From assembly GCF_000744105.1 (NCBI RefSeq), contig NZ_JQLH01000001.1:2914001-2978000 (forward strand): a DNA stretch of 64,000 nucleotides, in the 5' to 3' direction. This DNA is from Maribacter forsetii DSM 18668. Lineage in GTDB: Bacteria > Bacteroidota > Bacteroidia > Flavobacteriales > Flavobacteriaceae. The translations under genes and the position numbers were made by a program. The notes beneath the pieces are model-generated. The model was not told the DNA's origin. It saw nothing but the letters and a program-made list of their open reading frames with translations, and did no database searches. Each line of letters opens with the position of its first letter. Position 1 is the first letter of the stretch. Of the stretch, positions 25,770 to 34,790 are shown piece by piece.

Positions 25770-26150
25770 CTACACATCTCTATAAAATGTCAATCCGTTT
25801 TTGAATGGGTCGTAAAAAGCAAACTCACGCGTACCCCAAGCTGTTTCCCGTAACAAGGTATGAGCATGAAAAACATCTACCCTAGAATATTCATTATACA
25901 AGGCTTCGATATTTTGAGAGACAATACGTAACAATGGTCTGTCCATTTCCACTTCCCACATTTTTTTATCGTGCCATTGCAAATGAATTTCTATATCATC
26001 CCTTAATATACCTGCGTATTTAGGGTTTTTAGCATCATCGGCAAAAGCAATTCTAAAGCCCAATCTATTCACATAAAAGTCTAGCGCCTCAACAACATCC
26101 CAAACCGGCAGTACAGGATGAATTTGATGTAAAAATCCTTTTTCTTCCAT
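25770..26150 (-). CDS. VOC/glyoxalase-bleomycin-resistance-type protein
   Basis: About 126 residues forming one vicinal-oxygen-chelate module pair: P-V-L-P-V-W-D-V-V-E-A-L-D-F-Y-V-N-R-L-G-F (about 13-33), then E-I-H-L-Q-W-H-D and W-G-T-R-E-F-A-F-Y-D-P-F-K-N-G-L-T-F-Y near the end. The ATG at 26150 is preferred; one at 26165 would add five residues. Proteins of this size are often called bleomycin-resistance proteins and bind a ligand or metal at the dimer interface; the ligand here is unknown. Confidence 0.85.
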   Translation of the reverse strand: MEEKGFLHQIHPVLPVWDVVEALDFYVNRLGFRIAFADDAKNPKYAGILRDDIEIHLQWHDKKMWEVEMDRPLLRIVSQNIEALYNEYSRVDVFHAHTLLRETAWGTREFAFYDPFKNGLTFYRDV

Positions 26151-26276
26151 ATTGTGAAAATACAAAAAGGATTAAAAAACTGAATGTTAATACTTACTCA
26201 ATTCTGCAAAATAGCGATTCATTTTTTTAAGTATTTCGCTATCTTCATAGCATCGTTTCAAACCAAATTCAACACT

Positions 26277-28304
26277 ATGAAAATTATTATTAAAACACTC
26301 TTTCTTCTATTCTTTACAACATCTATTACCGCCCAAGTTTCTTCTAACCTTGAGCTGACCGATATTTTTAATATGGAGTATGTTTCTGACCCTCAGATTT
26401 CTCCTGATGGTAGTAAAATTATCTATGTTAGGAACTTTAAGGATATTATGACCGATAGAAATTTATCGAATCTTTGGATTATAAATTATGATGGTTCGCA
26501 AAATAGACCTTTGACTACTGGCAACCAAAACGACTACTATCCTCGTTGGTCGCACGACGGTAAAAAAATCATCTTTAAATCGAACAAAGAAGATGAAAAA
26601 ATGAAATTGTACCTCATGTGGATGGATACTAAAGAGATTGCCCCATTAACCAATACTCCAAAAGCACCTGGTGCCGTAAGTTGGTCTCATGATGACCGCT
26701 ACTTAGCTTTTACCATGTTTGTACCAGAAGCTGAACAATCTATTGTAAAACTACCGGCAAAACCAGAAGGCGCAAAGTGGAATACCCCGCCAACTTATAT
26801 AGACAAATTAAATTATAGAGGTGACGGACAAGGTTACATTAAAGGGGGACACAATCAAATTTTCACCTTATCTATAGATGGTGGCACACCTAAGCAATTG
26901 ACTACAACAAAGTTTGACCATGGTGCTCCTGTATGGGCAAAAAACGACAGAACGCTTTATTTCTCTGCAAATTTTAATCCTGATGAAGCCTTTGAGCCTG
27001 CTAATAGCGAAGTGTATGCCTTGAATATTGCTACGGCAAAAGTTTCTCCATTAACGTCTAGATATGGTCCTGATAGTTCTCCACAAGTATCCCCTGATGG
27101 AAAAATGATTGCCTACACCGGTAACGATGATAAGTTGCAAGGGTACCAGATTACAAACCTTTATGTGATGAATACGGATGGTAGCAACTCAAAGTTAATT
27201 TCAGGAGATTTTGATCGAGATATTGCCAATGTACAATGGGCAAATGATGGTAAAGGTCTTTATTTTCAGTATGATACGGAAGGGGCTACGAAAATAGGGC
27301 ATATTACATTAGACGGTAAAGTAACTACCCTTGTTGAAGGACTTGGCGGATTATCATTAGGCAGACCATATAACGCTGGAGATTTCACGGTTTCTAACAA
27401 TTCAAAATTTGCTTATACTTTAGGTAATACCGAACACCCATCTGACCTTGGAGCTGCTGATAAAAAAGGATCTAAACGACTGACTTTTGTAAACGATGAT
27501 CTTTTCTCATTTAGAGATTTAGGCAAAACCGAAGAAATTTGGTGGGAATCATCTTTTGACCAAAAGAAAATTCAAGGTTGGGTGGTGACTCCGCCAAACT
27601 TTGACCCAAATAAGAAATACCCATTTATTCTTGAAATTCATGGCGGACCATTTACTAGCTACGGTTCTGTGTATAGTGCAGAAATACAGGCATACGCTGC
27701 GACAGGCTATGTAGTTCTTTATAGTAACCCACGTGGTAGTACCAGCTATGGAGCGGAATTTGGTAATCTTATTCACCACGACTACCCTAATCATGATTAT
27801 GAAGATCTTATGAGCGGTGTTGATGCCGTTATTGAAAAAGGGTATGTAGATACCGATAATTTATATGTCACCGGTGGTAGTGGCGGCGGAGTTTTAACTG
27901 CTTGGATCGTTGGTAAAACAGACCGATTTAAAGCTGCCGTAGTTGCAAAACCTGTTATCAACTGGACAAGTTTTGTACTATATGCCGATGGTGCCGCATT
28001 TTTCTCAAAATACTGGTTCGGTAAAAAACCTTGGGAAGACCCAGAAAACTATTTTAGACGCTCTCCATTAATGTACGTTGCCAATGTTACCACACCAACA
28101 ATGCTGTTAACGGGTGAAGAAGATTACAGAACACCTATAGCAGAATCTGAACAATTTTATACCGCATTAAAGTTAGAAGGTGTTGAAACCGCTATGGTAC
28201 GTATACCTGGTGCGGGACACGGTATTGCGAACCGACCTAGTAATTTGGTGGCTAAAATTGCAAGTGTTCTAGCTTGGTTTGAAAAATATAAAGATGCAGA
28301 ATAG
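26277..28304 (+). CDS. Secreted S9 family prolyl oligopeptidase
   Basis: About 675 residues from the ATG at 26277, which gives a good signal peptide ending T-A-Q; the longer frame starting at 26184 would bury it. The N-terminal half is a WD40/TolB-like beta-propeller (repeated S-P-D-G-S-K-I-I-Y, S-H-D-G-K-K, S-H-D-D-R-Y). The C-terminal half is the alpha/beta-hydrolase domain with catalytic Ser near residue 536 (G-G-S-G-G-G), Asp in G-E-E-D-Y-R-T-P and His in G-A-G-H-G-I. It is of acylaminoacyl-/dipeptidyl-peptidase type and acts on exported or periplasmic peptides. The next gene starts two bases after its stop. Confidence 0.9.
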   Translation: MKIIIKTLFLLFFTTSITAQVSSNLELTDIFNMEYVSDPQISPDGSKIIYVRNFKDIMTDRNLSNLWIINYDGSQNRPLTTGNQNDYYPRWSHDGKKIIFKSNKEDEKMKLYLMWMDTKEIAPLTNTPKAPGAVSWSHDDRYLAFTMFVPEAEQSIVKLPAKPEGAKWNTPPTYIDKLNYRGDGQGYIKGGHNQIFTLSIDGGTPKQLTTTKFDHGAPVWAKNDRTLYFSANFNPDEAFEPANSEVYALNIATAKVSPLTSRYGPDSSPQVSPDGKMIAYTGNDDKLQGYQITNLYVMNTDGSNSKLISGDFDRDIANVQWANDGKGLYFQYDTEGATKIGHITLDGKVTTLVEGLGGLSLGRPYNAGDFTVSNNSKFAYTLGNTEHPSDLGAADKKGSKRLTFVNDDLFSFRDLGKTEEIWWESSFDQKKIQGWVVTPPNFDPNKKYPFILEIHGGPFTSYGSVYSAEIQAYAATGYVVLYSNPRGSTSYGAEFGNLIHHDYPNHDYEDLMSGVDAVIEKGYVDTDNLYVTGGSGGGVLTAWIVGKTDRFKAAVVAKPVINWTSFVLYADGAAFFSKYWFGKKPWEDPENYFRRSPLMYVANVTTPTMLLTGEEDYRTPIAESEQFYTALKLEGVETAMVRIPGAGHGIANRPSNLVAKIASVLAWFEKYKDAE

Positions 28305-28305
28305 C

Positions 28306-29142
28306 ATGAAAAAAGTGGTATTTGTTCTAACATTCCTCATCTCAACAGCTATACTTTATAGTCAAGAAATAGCTGTTTTGACCTATAATATTAAATATGA
28401 CAATGTTAATGACACGGTAAATAATTGGAATGACCGTAAAGTTGACATGGTTAAACTCTTAGGGCATTACAGTCCTGCTATTATTGGCATGCAAGAGGTG
28501 CTGCATCATCAATTGACGTATTTAGATGAACAACTTTCTGACTATAGCTATATTGGTGTTGGACGTGATGATGGGAAAGAAAAAGGAGAGTACTCCCCTA
28601 TTCTATTTAATGCTAAAAAATTTAAGCTCTTACAGAGTGAAACATTTTGGCTTTCTGAGACCCCTAATGAAATATCGGTTGGTTGGGATGCTTCTATGGA
28701 GCGTATTTGTACGTACGGATTGTTTGAAGATGTTGCCACTAAAAAACAATTCTTGGTTTTTAATACGCATTTTGATCATAAAGGGACTGTAGCTCGTGAA
28801 AAATCTGCCGAACTCATTGTTTCAAAAATAAAGGAGGTCAATACCGATAAGCTTCCGGTGGTTTTAATGGGAGATTTAAATTTAAATCCCTCCACAAAAC
28901 CTATTCAATTCTTACAGAATGCCCTCACGGATGGTCAACATAGTACTCAAAAACCGTTCTACGGACCGTCAGGGACATTCAGTGGATTTGACCAAAACCG
29001 AGTATTGTCTAATCGAATAGACTACATTTTTGTGGAGAATTTTGAAGTTTTAGAATACATACATATTGATGATAGAATGGAAAACAACAAACACATTTCT
29101 GATCATTTGCCGGTATCTGCTAAGCTTTTAATAAATAAATAA
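28306..29142 (+). CDS. Secreted endonuclease/exonuclease/phosphatase family protein
   Basis: About 278 residues from the ATG at 28306, directly after the peptidase stop. A signal peptide ends Y-S-Q. The EEP fold motifs are present: T-Y-N-I-K-Y-D near the start, I-G-M-Q-E-V, N-T-H-F-D-H, M-G-D-L-N-L-N-P and I-S-D-H-L-P-V at the end, giving the catalytic Glu, Asp, Asn and His. Possible substrates include phosphodiesters or phosphoinositides; extracellular location makes nutrient-phosphate release plausible. A bidirectional terminator follows. Confidence 0.88.
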   Translation: MKKVVFVLTFLISTAILYSQEIAVLTYNIKYDNVNDTVNNWNDRKVDMVKLLGHYSPAIIGMQEVLHHQLTYLDEQLSDYSYIGVGRDDGKEKGEYSPILFNAKKFKLLQSETFWLSETPNEISVGWDASMERICTYGLFEDVATKKQFLVFNTHFDHKGTVAREKSAELIVSKIKEVNTDKLPVVLMGDLNLNPSTKPIQFLQNALTDGQHSTQKPFYGPSGTFSGFDQNRVLSNRIDYIFVENFEVLEYIHIDDRMENNKHISDHLPVSAKLLINK

Positions 29143-29165
29143 TCAATCCAAAATAGAATCATAAA

Positions 29166-29203
29166 TAAAGCCTCTTAATCTTAAAGAATAAGAGGCTTTT
29201 TCT
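29166..29203. terminator. Bidirectional terminator between the EEP and M23 genes
   Basis: AAAGCCTCTTA (29167-29177) pairs with TAAGAGGCTTT (29189-29199), with an A/T-rich tract on both sides. It sits between convergent genes and can serve both. Confidence 0.85.
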
Positions 29204-29222
29204 TTATAAATAGTGAAATCAA

Positions 29223-30359
29223 TTAAAGTTCCGATACCAGACTTTTGTATATAAAAGCTTTGTTTCCGCTTGGTAGTTTTATGTGCGCCCAATTTTCTGT
29301 ATATCCTAAAAGCGATAATGTATCGTTACGTTTAACTTCACCCAATTTAATACCTGCAACCTCAGGTGCATTTCTAATATTGGCTACCGCTGACGATACT
29401 TTTAAAAATCTAGATGTACTAATCAACCGTTGAACATCTGGTTTTTCTGTCAGCTTCACAAATGGAAGTGGATTAATTGCGCCTTGACCAGACTTATAAA
29501 TTCCGAAATGTAAATGTGGTGCCGTGGTTCGGGCATTGCCCGTATTTCCTACTAGACCCAAAGTATCACCGATAGTTACTTTATTGCCCGTTGACACCAA
29601 TATACTATCTAAATGCGCGTAATAAAGCGATTTACCAAAGAGTCCGGTTCTTAACCAAACTTGTTTTCCGCCTAAGCCCCTTTCTCCTGTAGAACTTACC
29701 ATACCTTCAACGGCAGCTACTACGGGTGTACCTCTTGGTGCAAATATATCTATACCCTCATGACTACGTGCACCGCCATCTCTTACGGCTCCCCAATAGC
29801 TTTGTATGGCATTATTATCTTTACCAAGCACAGGAAAGCCAAAACTGGGTGACGTATACATTTGAAAGGTGAACGCCCCTTGCGAATCTAATTCCGGTTG
29901 TATGGTAATTTTATAAATTCCGGTTTCATCAATAGGTATTTTGACTTCATTTTCAGCCAATTCATTCTGAAATATATCCGTTAAACTATTATCTGGGTTT
30001 ACTTTAATCAGGTTAATAAAATTTCTAATTCCCAAAACCTTATTTTCTATGGCAACATTGAATATTTCTCCCTCATTTAAAAAAACGGTATAGCTGTACA
30101 CCGTAATGCGTTCTTTATAATATTCCCCATGTTCAGAATATGGTAGACGTATTTGCAAGCTATCGTCCTTTGCATTTTTAAACGCCAGTTTCCAACTGCT
30201 ATATCGTAATGAGTCTAAGTTTTCAAATTCTCGGGCATAGAGTTCTCTTGCCGTAGGCTGTACAATTACATCGGCAACTTTTCTAATTTGCTTACAGCTA
30301 AACACTATTACCATAAGAAATAGAAAAACACAAGCTTTAATTTTTGTACTTGAACTCAT
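29223..30359 (-). CDS. M23-family (LytM) endopeptidase lipoprotein with SH3 domain
   Basis: A 378-residue lipoprotein (lipobox I-V-F-S-C, Cys22). After an N-terminal beta domain (about 60-190) comes the peptidase M23 domain: S-H-E-G-I-D-I-F-A-P supplies H and D zinc ligands, and P-H-L-H-F supplies the second His pair (about 195-300). The C-terminal 65 residues (S-A-V-A-N-I-R-N-A-P-E-V...) form an SH3-like domain. It should cleave cross-links in peptidoglycan from the outer-membrane side. It is monocistronic with its own flanking terminators. Confidence 0.9.
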   Translation of the reverse strand: MSSSTKIKACVFLFLMVIVFSCKQIRKVADVIVQPTARELYAREFENLDSLRYSSWKLAFKNAKDDSLQIRLPYSEHGEYYKERITVYSYTVFLNEGEIFNVAIENKVLGIRNFINLIKVNPDNSLTDIFQNELAENEVKIPIDETGIYKITIQPELDSQGAFTFQMYTSPSFGFPVLGKDNNAIQSYWGAVRDGGARSHEGIDIFAPRGTPVVAAVEGMVSSTGERGLGGKQVWLRTGLFGKSLYYAHLDSILVSTGNKVTIGDTLGLVGNTGNARTTAPHLHFGIYKSGQGAINPLPFVKLTEKPDVQRLISTSRFLKVSSAVANIRNAPEVAGIKLGEVKRNDTLSLLGYTENWAHIKLPSGNKAFIYKSLVSEL

Positions 30360-30388
30360 TTATTTTTAAAAACCATTTTCAGAAACGA

Positions 30389-30416
30389 AAAATCGGACCT
30401 TGTTCGGGTCCGATTT
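30389..30416 (-). terminator. Terminator after the alpha/beta hydrolase gene
   Basis: AAATCGGACC pairs with GGTCCGATTT (right arm 30407-30416) and, on the minus strand, is followed by T residues. It sits about 20 bp downstream of the 30436-31269 gene. Confidence 0.75.
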
Positions 30417-30435
30417 ACATTTTATTCGTATTAAA

Positions 30436-31269
30436 TTATTTCTTCAAAAAAGAAATTAATATTTCATTTAATTCATCTGGGTGGGTTACATTAAGACCGT
30501 GAGGAGCTCCCTTAATAACTTTTAATGTACTGTACTTAATACCATCATGCGCTTGTTTTGCAGACGTTTCAATTGGTACGGTTGCGTCGGCATCACCGTG
30601 TACAATTAATGTCGGTACCGTAACATTTTCCAACTCTGATCTAAAATCAGTATGCATCCAAGCTAAAGCTGTTTGTATCGTAGCCCTTGGCGATGCGAAT
30701 GAAGCAATGGTAAAGTCATAATCCAATTGTGACTGACTTATTCTCTCCCCTTCATTTTCATCAAAATTGTAAAAACCTTTACTGAATTCTTTTAAGAACC
30801 CTACCCTATCTTTTTGAAGTGCATCTATAATTCCTTCCAGAGCATCTTCTGGCACCCCATCAGGATTATCAGATTTCTTTTTAACCAATGGTATTATTGA
30901 ACTTATCAATGCAGCCTTGGCAATTCTACTAGGTCCGTATTCGGTTAAATAACGAACTACTTCTCCTCCGCCCATTGAAAAACCTACGATGATTGCATCT
31001 TTCAATTCCAATTCTTCTATAATCGCATTTAAATCACTCGCTAAGGCTGAATAATCGTAAGCATCCCATGGTGAAGACGATGTTCCAAATCCTCTACGAT
31101 CATACGAAATACAACGATAGCCTTCCTCTACTATCTTCCATACTTGTTGTTCCCAAGACTTACGACTTAATGGCCACCCATGAATTAAAATCACCGGTTG
31201 TCCACTTCCGTAATCTTCATAAAATATATCTACTTGTTCTTTTGCTTTTGTATTTGTTATAAAAGGCAT
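30436..31269 (-). CDS. Alpha/beta hydrolase, non-heme chloroperoxidase-like
   Basis: A 277-residue hydrolase with a complete triad: Ser98 in G-F-S-M-G-G-G-E, Asp in H-G-D-A-D-A-T-V-P and His in A-P-H-G-L-N. The G-H-W-type cap motif reads I-L-I-H-G-W-P-L-S and S-Y-D-R-R-G-F-G-T-S, as in the non-heme haloperoxidases and arylesterases of the fold. Substrate not predictable. It stands divergent to the PaiB gene. No signal peptide is visible, so it is cytoplasmic. Confidence 0.88.
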   Translation of the reverse strand: MPFITNTKAKEQVDIFYEDYGSGQPVILIHGWPLSRKSWEQQVWKIVEEGYRCISYDRRGFGTSSSPWDAYDYSALASDLNAIIEELELKDAIIVGFSMGGGEVVRYLTEYGPSRIAKAALISSIIPLVKKKSDNPDGVPEDALEGIIDALQKDRVGFLKEFSKGFYNFDENEGERISQSQLDYDFTIASFASPRATIQTALAWMHTDFRSELENVTVPTLIVHGDADATVPIETSAKQAHDGIKYSTLKVIKGAPHGLNVTHPDELNEILISFLKK

Positions 31270-31396
31270 ATTCTGGTTTTAAAATTCACATACAAGATAA
31301 TTAGTATCTCGTTAATTATGTAACACGAAAGATTAAATAATTGGTTCTAAAACCATTTGCTCAAAACAGTTATATTTACACAGAAAACCAGACCAA

Positions 31397-32005
31397 ATGT
31401 TTATACCTGAGCACTATAAAAATACGGACATTAAGGAGATTCATGATTTTCTGAAAAAAAATAGTTTCGGTATACTCATCAATACTATAGAAGGAAAACC
31501 TTGGGGTACACACATTCCTTTAGAACTAACAAAGAATTCAGCAGATAAGGATATCTTGGTAGGTCATATTGCAAAAGCCAATTTGCAAAGTAAAAACTTG
31601 ATAGATGGTGACGAAGTACTCTGCATTTTCAATGGTCCGCACAGCTACATATCTTCCTCATGGTATAAAGAAGAAGAAGTTCCTACTTGGAACTACATAG
31701 CCGTTCATGTCTATGGTACCATAAAAATTCAGACATCAGAAGAACTATTAAAATCATTATATGCTTTGGTAGATAAGTATGAACAACAGTCAGAACATCC
31801 TATCTCGTTAAATGACATGTCCAAAAAAACAATGAGACAGGTAACAGGGATCATTGGTTTTGAAATTGAAATCAATGACATACAGGCTGTCAAAAAACTA
31901 TCTCAAGGTAGAGAGCATGATCACCCAAAAATCATAAATGAACTTGATAAACAAGGTGCCCCAGAAAAAGCTGTCGCGGATGAAATGAAAAAACGAACGC
32001 TTTAA
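31397..32005 (+). CDS. paiB: PaiB-type FMN-binding regulator-like protein
   Basis: A 202-residue protein with the split-barrel flavin-binding fold of the PaiB family: M-F-I-P-E-H-Y-K-N-T at the start, S-F-G-I-L-I, and E-V-P-T-W-N-Y-I-A-V-H-V-Y-G. In Bacillus, PaiB helps to repress sporulation and protease genes; in this organism the effect is unknown. The T-W-N-Y motif is the family's FMN-binding segment. It is followed, about 100 bp away, by a CIA30 protein on the same strand. Confidence 0.85.
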   Translation: MFIPEHYKNTDIKEIHDFLKKNSFGILINTIEGKPWGTHIPLELTKNSADKDILVGHIAKANLQSKNLIDGDEVLCIFNGPHSYISSSWYKEEEVPTWNYIAVHVYGTIKIQTSEELLKSLYALVDKYEQQSEHPISLNDMSKKTMRQVTGIIGFEIEINDIQAVKKLSQGREHDHPKIINELDKQGAPEKAVADEMKKRTL

Positions 32006-32105
32006 ACTCATTTAAACCAGTTAATATAAAATGGTTTAGAGTGTTTATGCTATTCTCATTTCATCTACTTTTAATTAAAGTAATTATTTCTTTAAACCTA
32101 TAATA

Positions 32106-32600
32106 ATGAGCGAAGTGAAACCCATTTATAAATTCGATAAAAATTCTAACCGTAAAGAATGGCAAATTGTCAATGATGGTGTAATGGGTGGTTTATCTAT
32201 GGGGCTCATTCAAGTGAATCCTGAAGGTAACGGTGTTTTCAGCGGACATGTATCTCTTGAGAACAATGGTGGTTTTTGTTTAGTTAGACATGATTTAGCT
32301 CGTATACCAGTAGATGCCTTTTCTAAATTTGCTGTCAAAATTAAGGGTGATGGAAAAAAATATGCTTTCCGCTGCAAATCTGGAGAACACCAAAGACATA
32401 CCTATAGCTTTGATTTTAAATCTAGCAAAGAATGGCAAACTATTGAGATTCCATTTGCTGAAATGGAAGCGGTTTTCAGAGGTGAAGAGTTAAAATTACC
32501 CAACTACCACGGCGACTATCTAGCTCAGATCGCTTTCATTATAAAAAATGGTATTGAAGAAGATTTTAAGCTTGAAATAGATAGTATTGCATTGAAATAA
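32106..32600 (+). CDS. CIA30 family protein
   Basis: A 164-residue soluble beta-sandwich. W-Q-I-V-N-D-G-V-M-G-G-L-S-M-G and F-S-G-H-V-S-L-E-N-N-G-G-F, then R-C-K-S-G-E-H-Q-R-H-T-Y and F-A-E-M-E-A-V-F-R-G, are those of the CIA30 family (NADH:ubiquinone oxidoreductase assembly factor in mitochondria; in bacteria of unproven function). It may bind a glycan or assist membrane-complex assembly. Own start; gap of about 100 bp to both neighbours. Confidence 0.85.
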   Translation: MSEVKPIYKFDKNSNRKEWQIVNDGVMGGLSMGLIQVNPEGNGVFSGHVSLENNGGFCLVRHDLARIPVDAFSKFAVKIKGDGKKYAFRCKSGEHQRHTYSFDFKSSKEWQTIEIPFAEMEAVFRGEELKLPNYHGDYLAQIAFIIKNGIEEDFKLEIDSIALK

Positions 32601-32708
32601 CGCGAAACTCACATTTAAATTAATCATTTTAAAAAAATTAAACATTGATTTTTATCATCTGTAAATTCCCTAAATTTTTATAAGTTTAAGTAACCAATAC
32701 TTAAACCT

Positions 32709-33197
32709 ATGTACCACCAGCTACAACCTATTAAAAAATTAATTATTCCATTTAAGGTAGATGCATTATTGCCTAATGTTCTAATATTGATACCTAGGGC
32801 AATCACTGGCTATCTTCTTTCCTTTGTTTTTGCAATAAATAAATTTGGAACTCCATGGACTCCTGCTTCTGTGGGTTTAGGGTATTTAGAGGTTTCTGAT
32901 TGGTTTGTTGCATTAGTTACACAATTTGGAATTCCATTCTCCTTTATGCCAGAACTGTTTGCTTGGTCTGCGGGATTAACCGAGGCTCTTGGTGGTATTC
33001 TATTAATATTAGGGTTAAACACTAGAATGACCGCCTTCTTTATTACCGTAACCATGTTTACTACTATAGTGTGCAGGCCATGGGACGGTTCTTGGAATAT
33101 AATGCCCACATTTATCTTTTTCTGTTTAGGCTTATTTTTTATGGGTTTCGGCTCTGGAAAATTTGGACTTGATTATTTGATTACCAAAAAGATATAG
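32709..33197 (+). CDS. DoxX family membrane protein
   Basis: A 162-residue integral membrane protein with four hydrophobic segments: about 24-45, 68-85, 86-110 and 128-152. The segment A-W-S-A-G-L-T-E-A-L-G-G-I-L-L-I-L-G-L is the DoxX-family glycine-rich helix. DoxX proteins are linked to oxidative-stress resistance or thiosulfate:quinone metabolism; the specific role is unknown. Neighbouring PaiB, CIA30 and OxyR genes fit a redox/stress theme. Confidence 0.85.
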   Translation: MYHQLQPIKKLIIPFKVDALLPNVLILIPRAITGYLLSFVFAINKFGTPWTPASVGLGYLEVSDWFVALVTQFGIPFSFMPELFAWSAGLTEALGGILLILGLNTRMTAFFITVTMFTTIVCRPWDGSWNIMPTFIFFCLGLFFMGFGSGKFGLDYLITKKI

Positions 33198-33286
33198 AAA
33201 TTTAGTCTTTTTAATAATCATAGTTTTTTATACTAGCACTCCCTTTTTACAGTTCAGTAACACATTTCTACAATTGGGTTCATCGC

Positions 33287-33307
33287 TTTTTTAATAAATG
33301 CATTTAT
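33287..33307. promoter_or_regulatory. Perfect 14-bp palindrome ATAAATGCATTTAT before the DUF2141 gene
   Basis: The palindrome at 33294-33307 lies 44-57 bp before the start of the DUF2141 gene and overlaps the right half of the 14-mer TTTTTTAATAAATG (33287-33300), which also occurs at 9690-9703 and 9758-9771. A transcription factor operator is possible. Confidence 0.4.
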
Positions 33308-33350
33308 AAGGCATCTTTGAAGTATCAATTAATCTTTAAAACCTTATAAA

Positions 33351-33770
33351 ATGAAAAAGTTATTATTTACAATTACCGTATTTGCAATGAGTTTTACAAT
33401 GAATGCCCAAGAAGAAACAGGCATAACTTTAACTGTAGTTATCCAAAATGTATTGAACAGTGAAGGTCATATATTAAGTGGATTGCATAATGAAACCACT
33501 TTTATGAAAGCGGAGGGTATTAAAACCAGTAAAGATAAAGCTGAAGCAGGAGAATTAATTTTAACTTTTGAGAACATACAACCGGGAGATTATGCATTTT
33601 CCGTATTACACGATGCAAACGACAATAACCGAATGGATTTTGCAACCAATGGTATGCCCACAGAAGATTATGCCATGAGTGGTGAATCTTTACCAATGGG
33701 TCCGCCAACTTTCAGTGATGCAAAGTTTACCATAGAAGGTGAGGATAAAGAATTAACGCTTCGTTTTTAG
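33351..33770 (+). CDS. Secreted DUF2141 protein
   Basis: A 139-residue exported protein: signal peptide ending N-A-Q, then I-T-L-T-V-V-I-Q-N-V-L-N-S-E-G-H-I-L and F-E-N-I-Q-P-G-D-Y-A-F-S-V-L-H-D-A-N-D-N-N-R-M-D. The D-A-N-D-N-N-x-M-D segment near residue 90 is the family hallmark (calcium-binding-like loop). Function unknown; it belongs to a family of small periplasmic or surface beta-barrel-like proteins. It lies between DoxX and OxyR. Confidence 0.88.
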   Translation: MKKLLFTITVFAMSFTMNAQEETGITLTVVIQNVLNSEGHILSGLHNETTFMKAEGIKTSKDKAEAGELILTFENIQPGDYAFSVLHDANDNNRMDFATNGMPTEDYAMSGESLPMGPPTFSDAKFTIEGEDKELTLRF

Positions 33771-33851
33771 TGGTTAATTAACGTCTGATTACCTGTTGCC
33801 AATAGGTTATAATAATGGTTTTTAGTAATTTTATAATCTTATACTATATAC

Positions 33852-34787
33852 ATGACCATTACTCAATTACAATACGTGCTTGCCGTTGCTGAATACAAAA
33901 ATTTTACACTCGCTGCCGAGAAAAGTTTTGTAACGCAACCAACGTTAAGCATGCAAGTACAAAAGCTTGAAGATGAATTAGATATACTTCTTTTTGATCG
34001 TAGCAAAAAACCAATTACCATTACCGAAGTCGGTAAAAAAATTGTAGCTCAAGCAAAAAATATTGTAAACGAGGCGGCACGTATTAAAGATATTGTAGAG
34101 CAAGAAAAAGGATATATTGGTGGGGATTATGTATTGGGAATCATCCCAACAATAATGCCCACTTTATTACCTATGTTCCTAAAGAATTTTATTCAGAAAT
34201 ATCCGAAGGTAAACCTGATTATTAAAGAGCAGAATACAGAGAGCTTAATTCAAAATATTGAAGACGGACATATTGATGCCGCCATTGCCGCAACACCTTT
34301 AGAGGTAGATTTTATTACTGAAAGACCGTTGTATTATGAGCCTTTTGTTGGTTATGTACCAAAGGAGCATCGTTTAGGGAATAGTACACAGATTACACCA
34401 GAGGATTTAGATATTGAAGACATTTTACTGCTACAAGACGGGCACTGTTTTAGGGAAGGTGTTTTAAATCTTTGTAAAACTCCAAAAATTGGTGGAGACC
34501 ATTTTAGTTTGCAAAGTGGAAGTTTTGAAACGCTAATCAATCTTTCTAATGAAGGATTGGGTATGACACTACTACCCTATTTAAATACGTTAGAACTTGA
34601 TGATGTAAAAAAGAAAAACTTGAAGTACTTTAAAGAACCTTCGCCTGCACGTGAAGTAAGTCTTATTTACCACAAAAAAGAACTAAAGGTACAGATTACG
34701 GAAGCTTTACGAGATATTATTACAGGTATTGTTCGTGGTGCAATCGCTTTTCAAGATGTTAAGATAATAAGTCCTATACACAAGTAA
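33852..34787 (+). CDS. oxyR: OxyR-type LysR peroxide sensor
   Basis: A 311-residue LysR-type regulator. The helix-turn-helix is at 1-60 (A-V-A-E-Y-K-N-F-T-L-A-A-E-K-S-F-V-T-Q-P-T-L-S). In the sensor domain, C199 (D-G-H-C-F-R-E-G) and C208 are the same positions and spacing as the E. coli OxyR redox pair, so peroxide sensing by disulfide formation is a strong inference. It normally activates catalase, peroxiredoxin and Dps genes; none of these is in the window. The gene stands alone; a lipocalin-like lipoprotein converges on it. Confidence 0.9.
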   Translation: MTITQLQYVLAVAEYKNFTLAAEKSFVTQPTLSMQVQKLEDELDILLFDRSKKPITITEVGKKIVAQAKNIVNEAARIKDIVEQEKGYIGGDYVLGIIPTIMPTLLPMFLKNFIQKYPKVNLIIKEQNTESLIQNIEDGHIDAAIAATPLEVDFITERPLYYEPFVGYVPKEHRLGNSTQITPEDLDIEDILLLQDGHCFREGVLNLCKTPKIGGDHFSLQSGSFETLINLSNEGLGMTLLPYLNTLELDDVKKKNLKYFKEPSPAREVSLIYHKKELKVQITEALRDIITGIVRGAIAFQDVKIISPIHK

Positions 34788-34790
34788 TAC

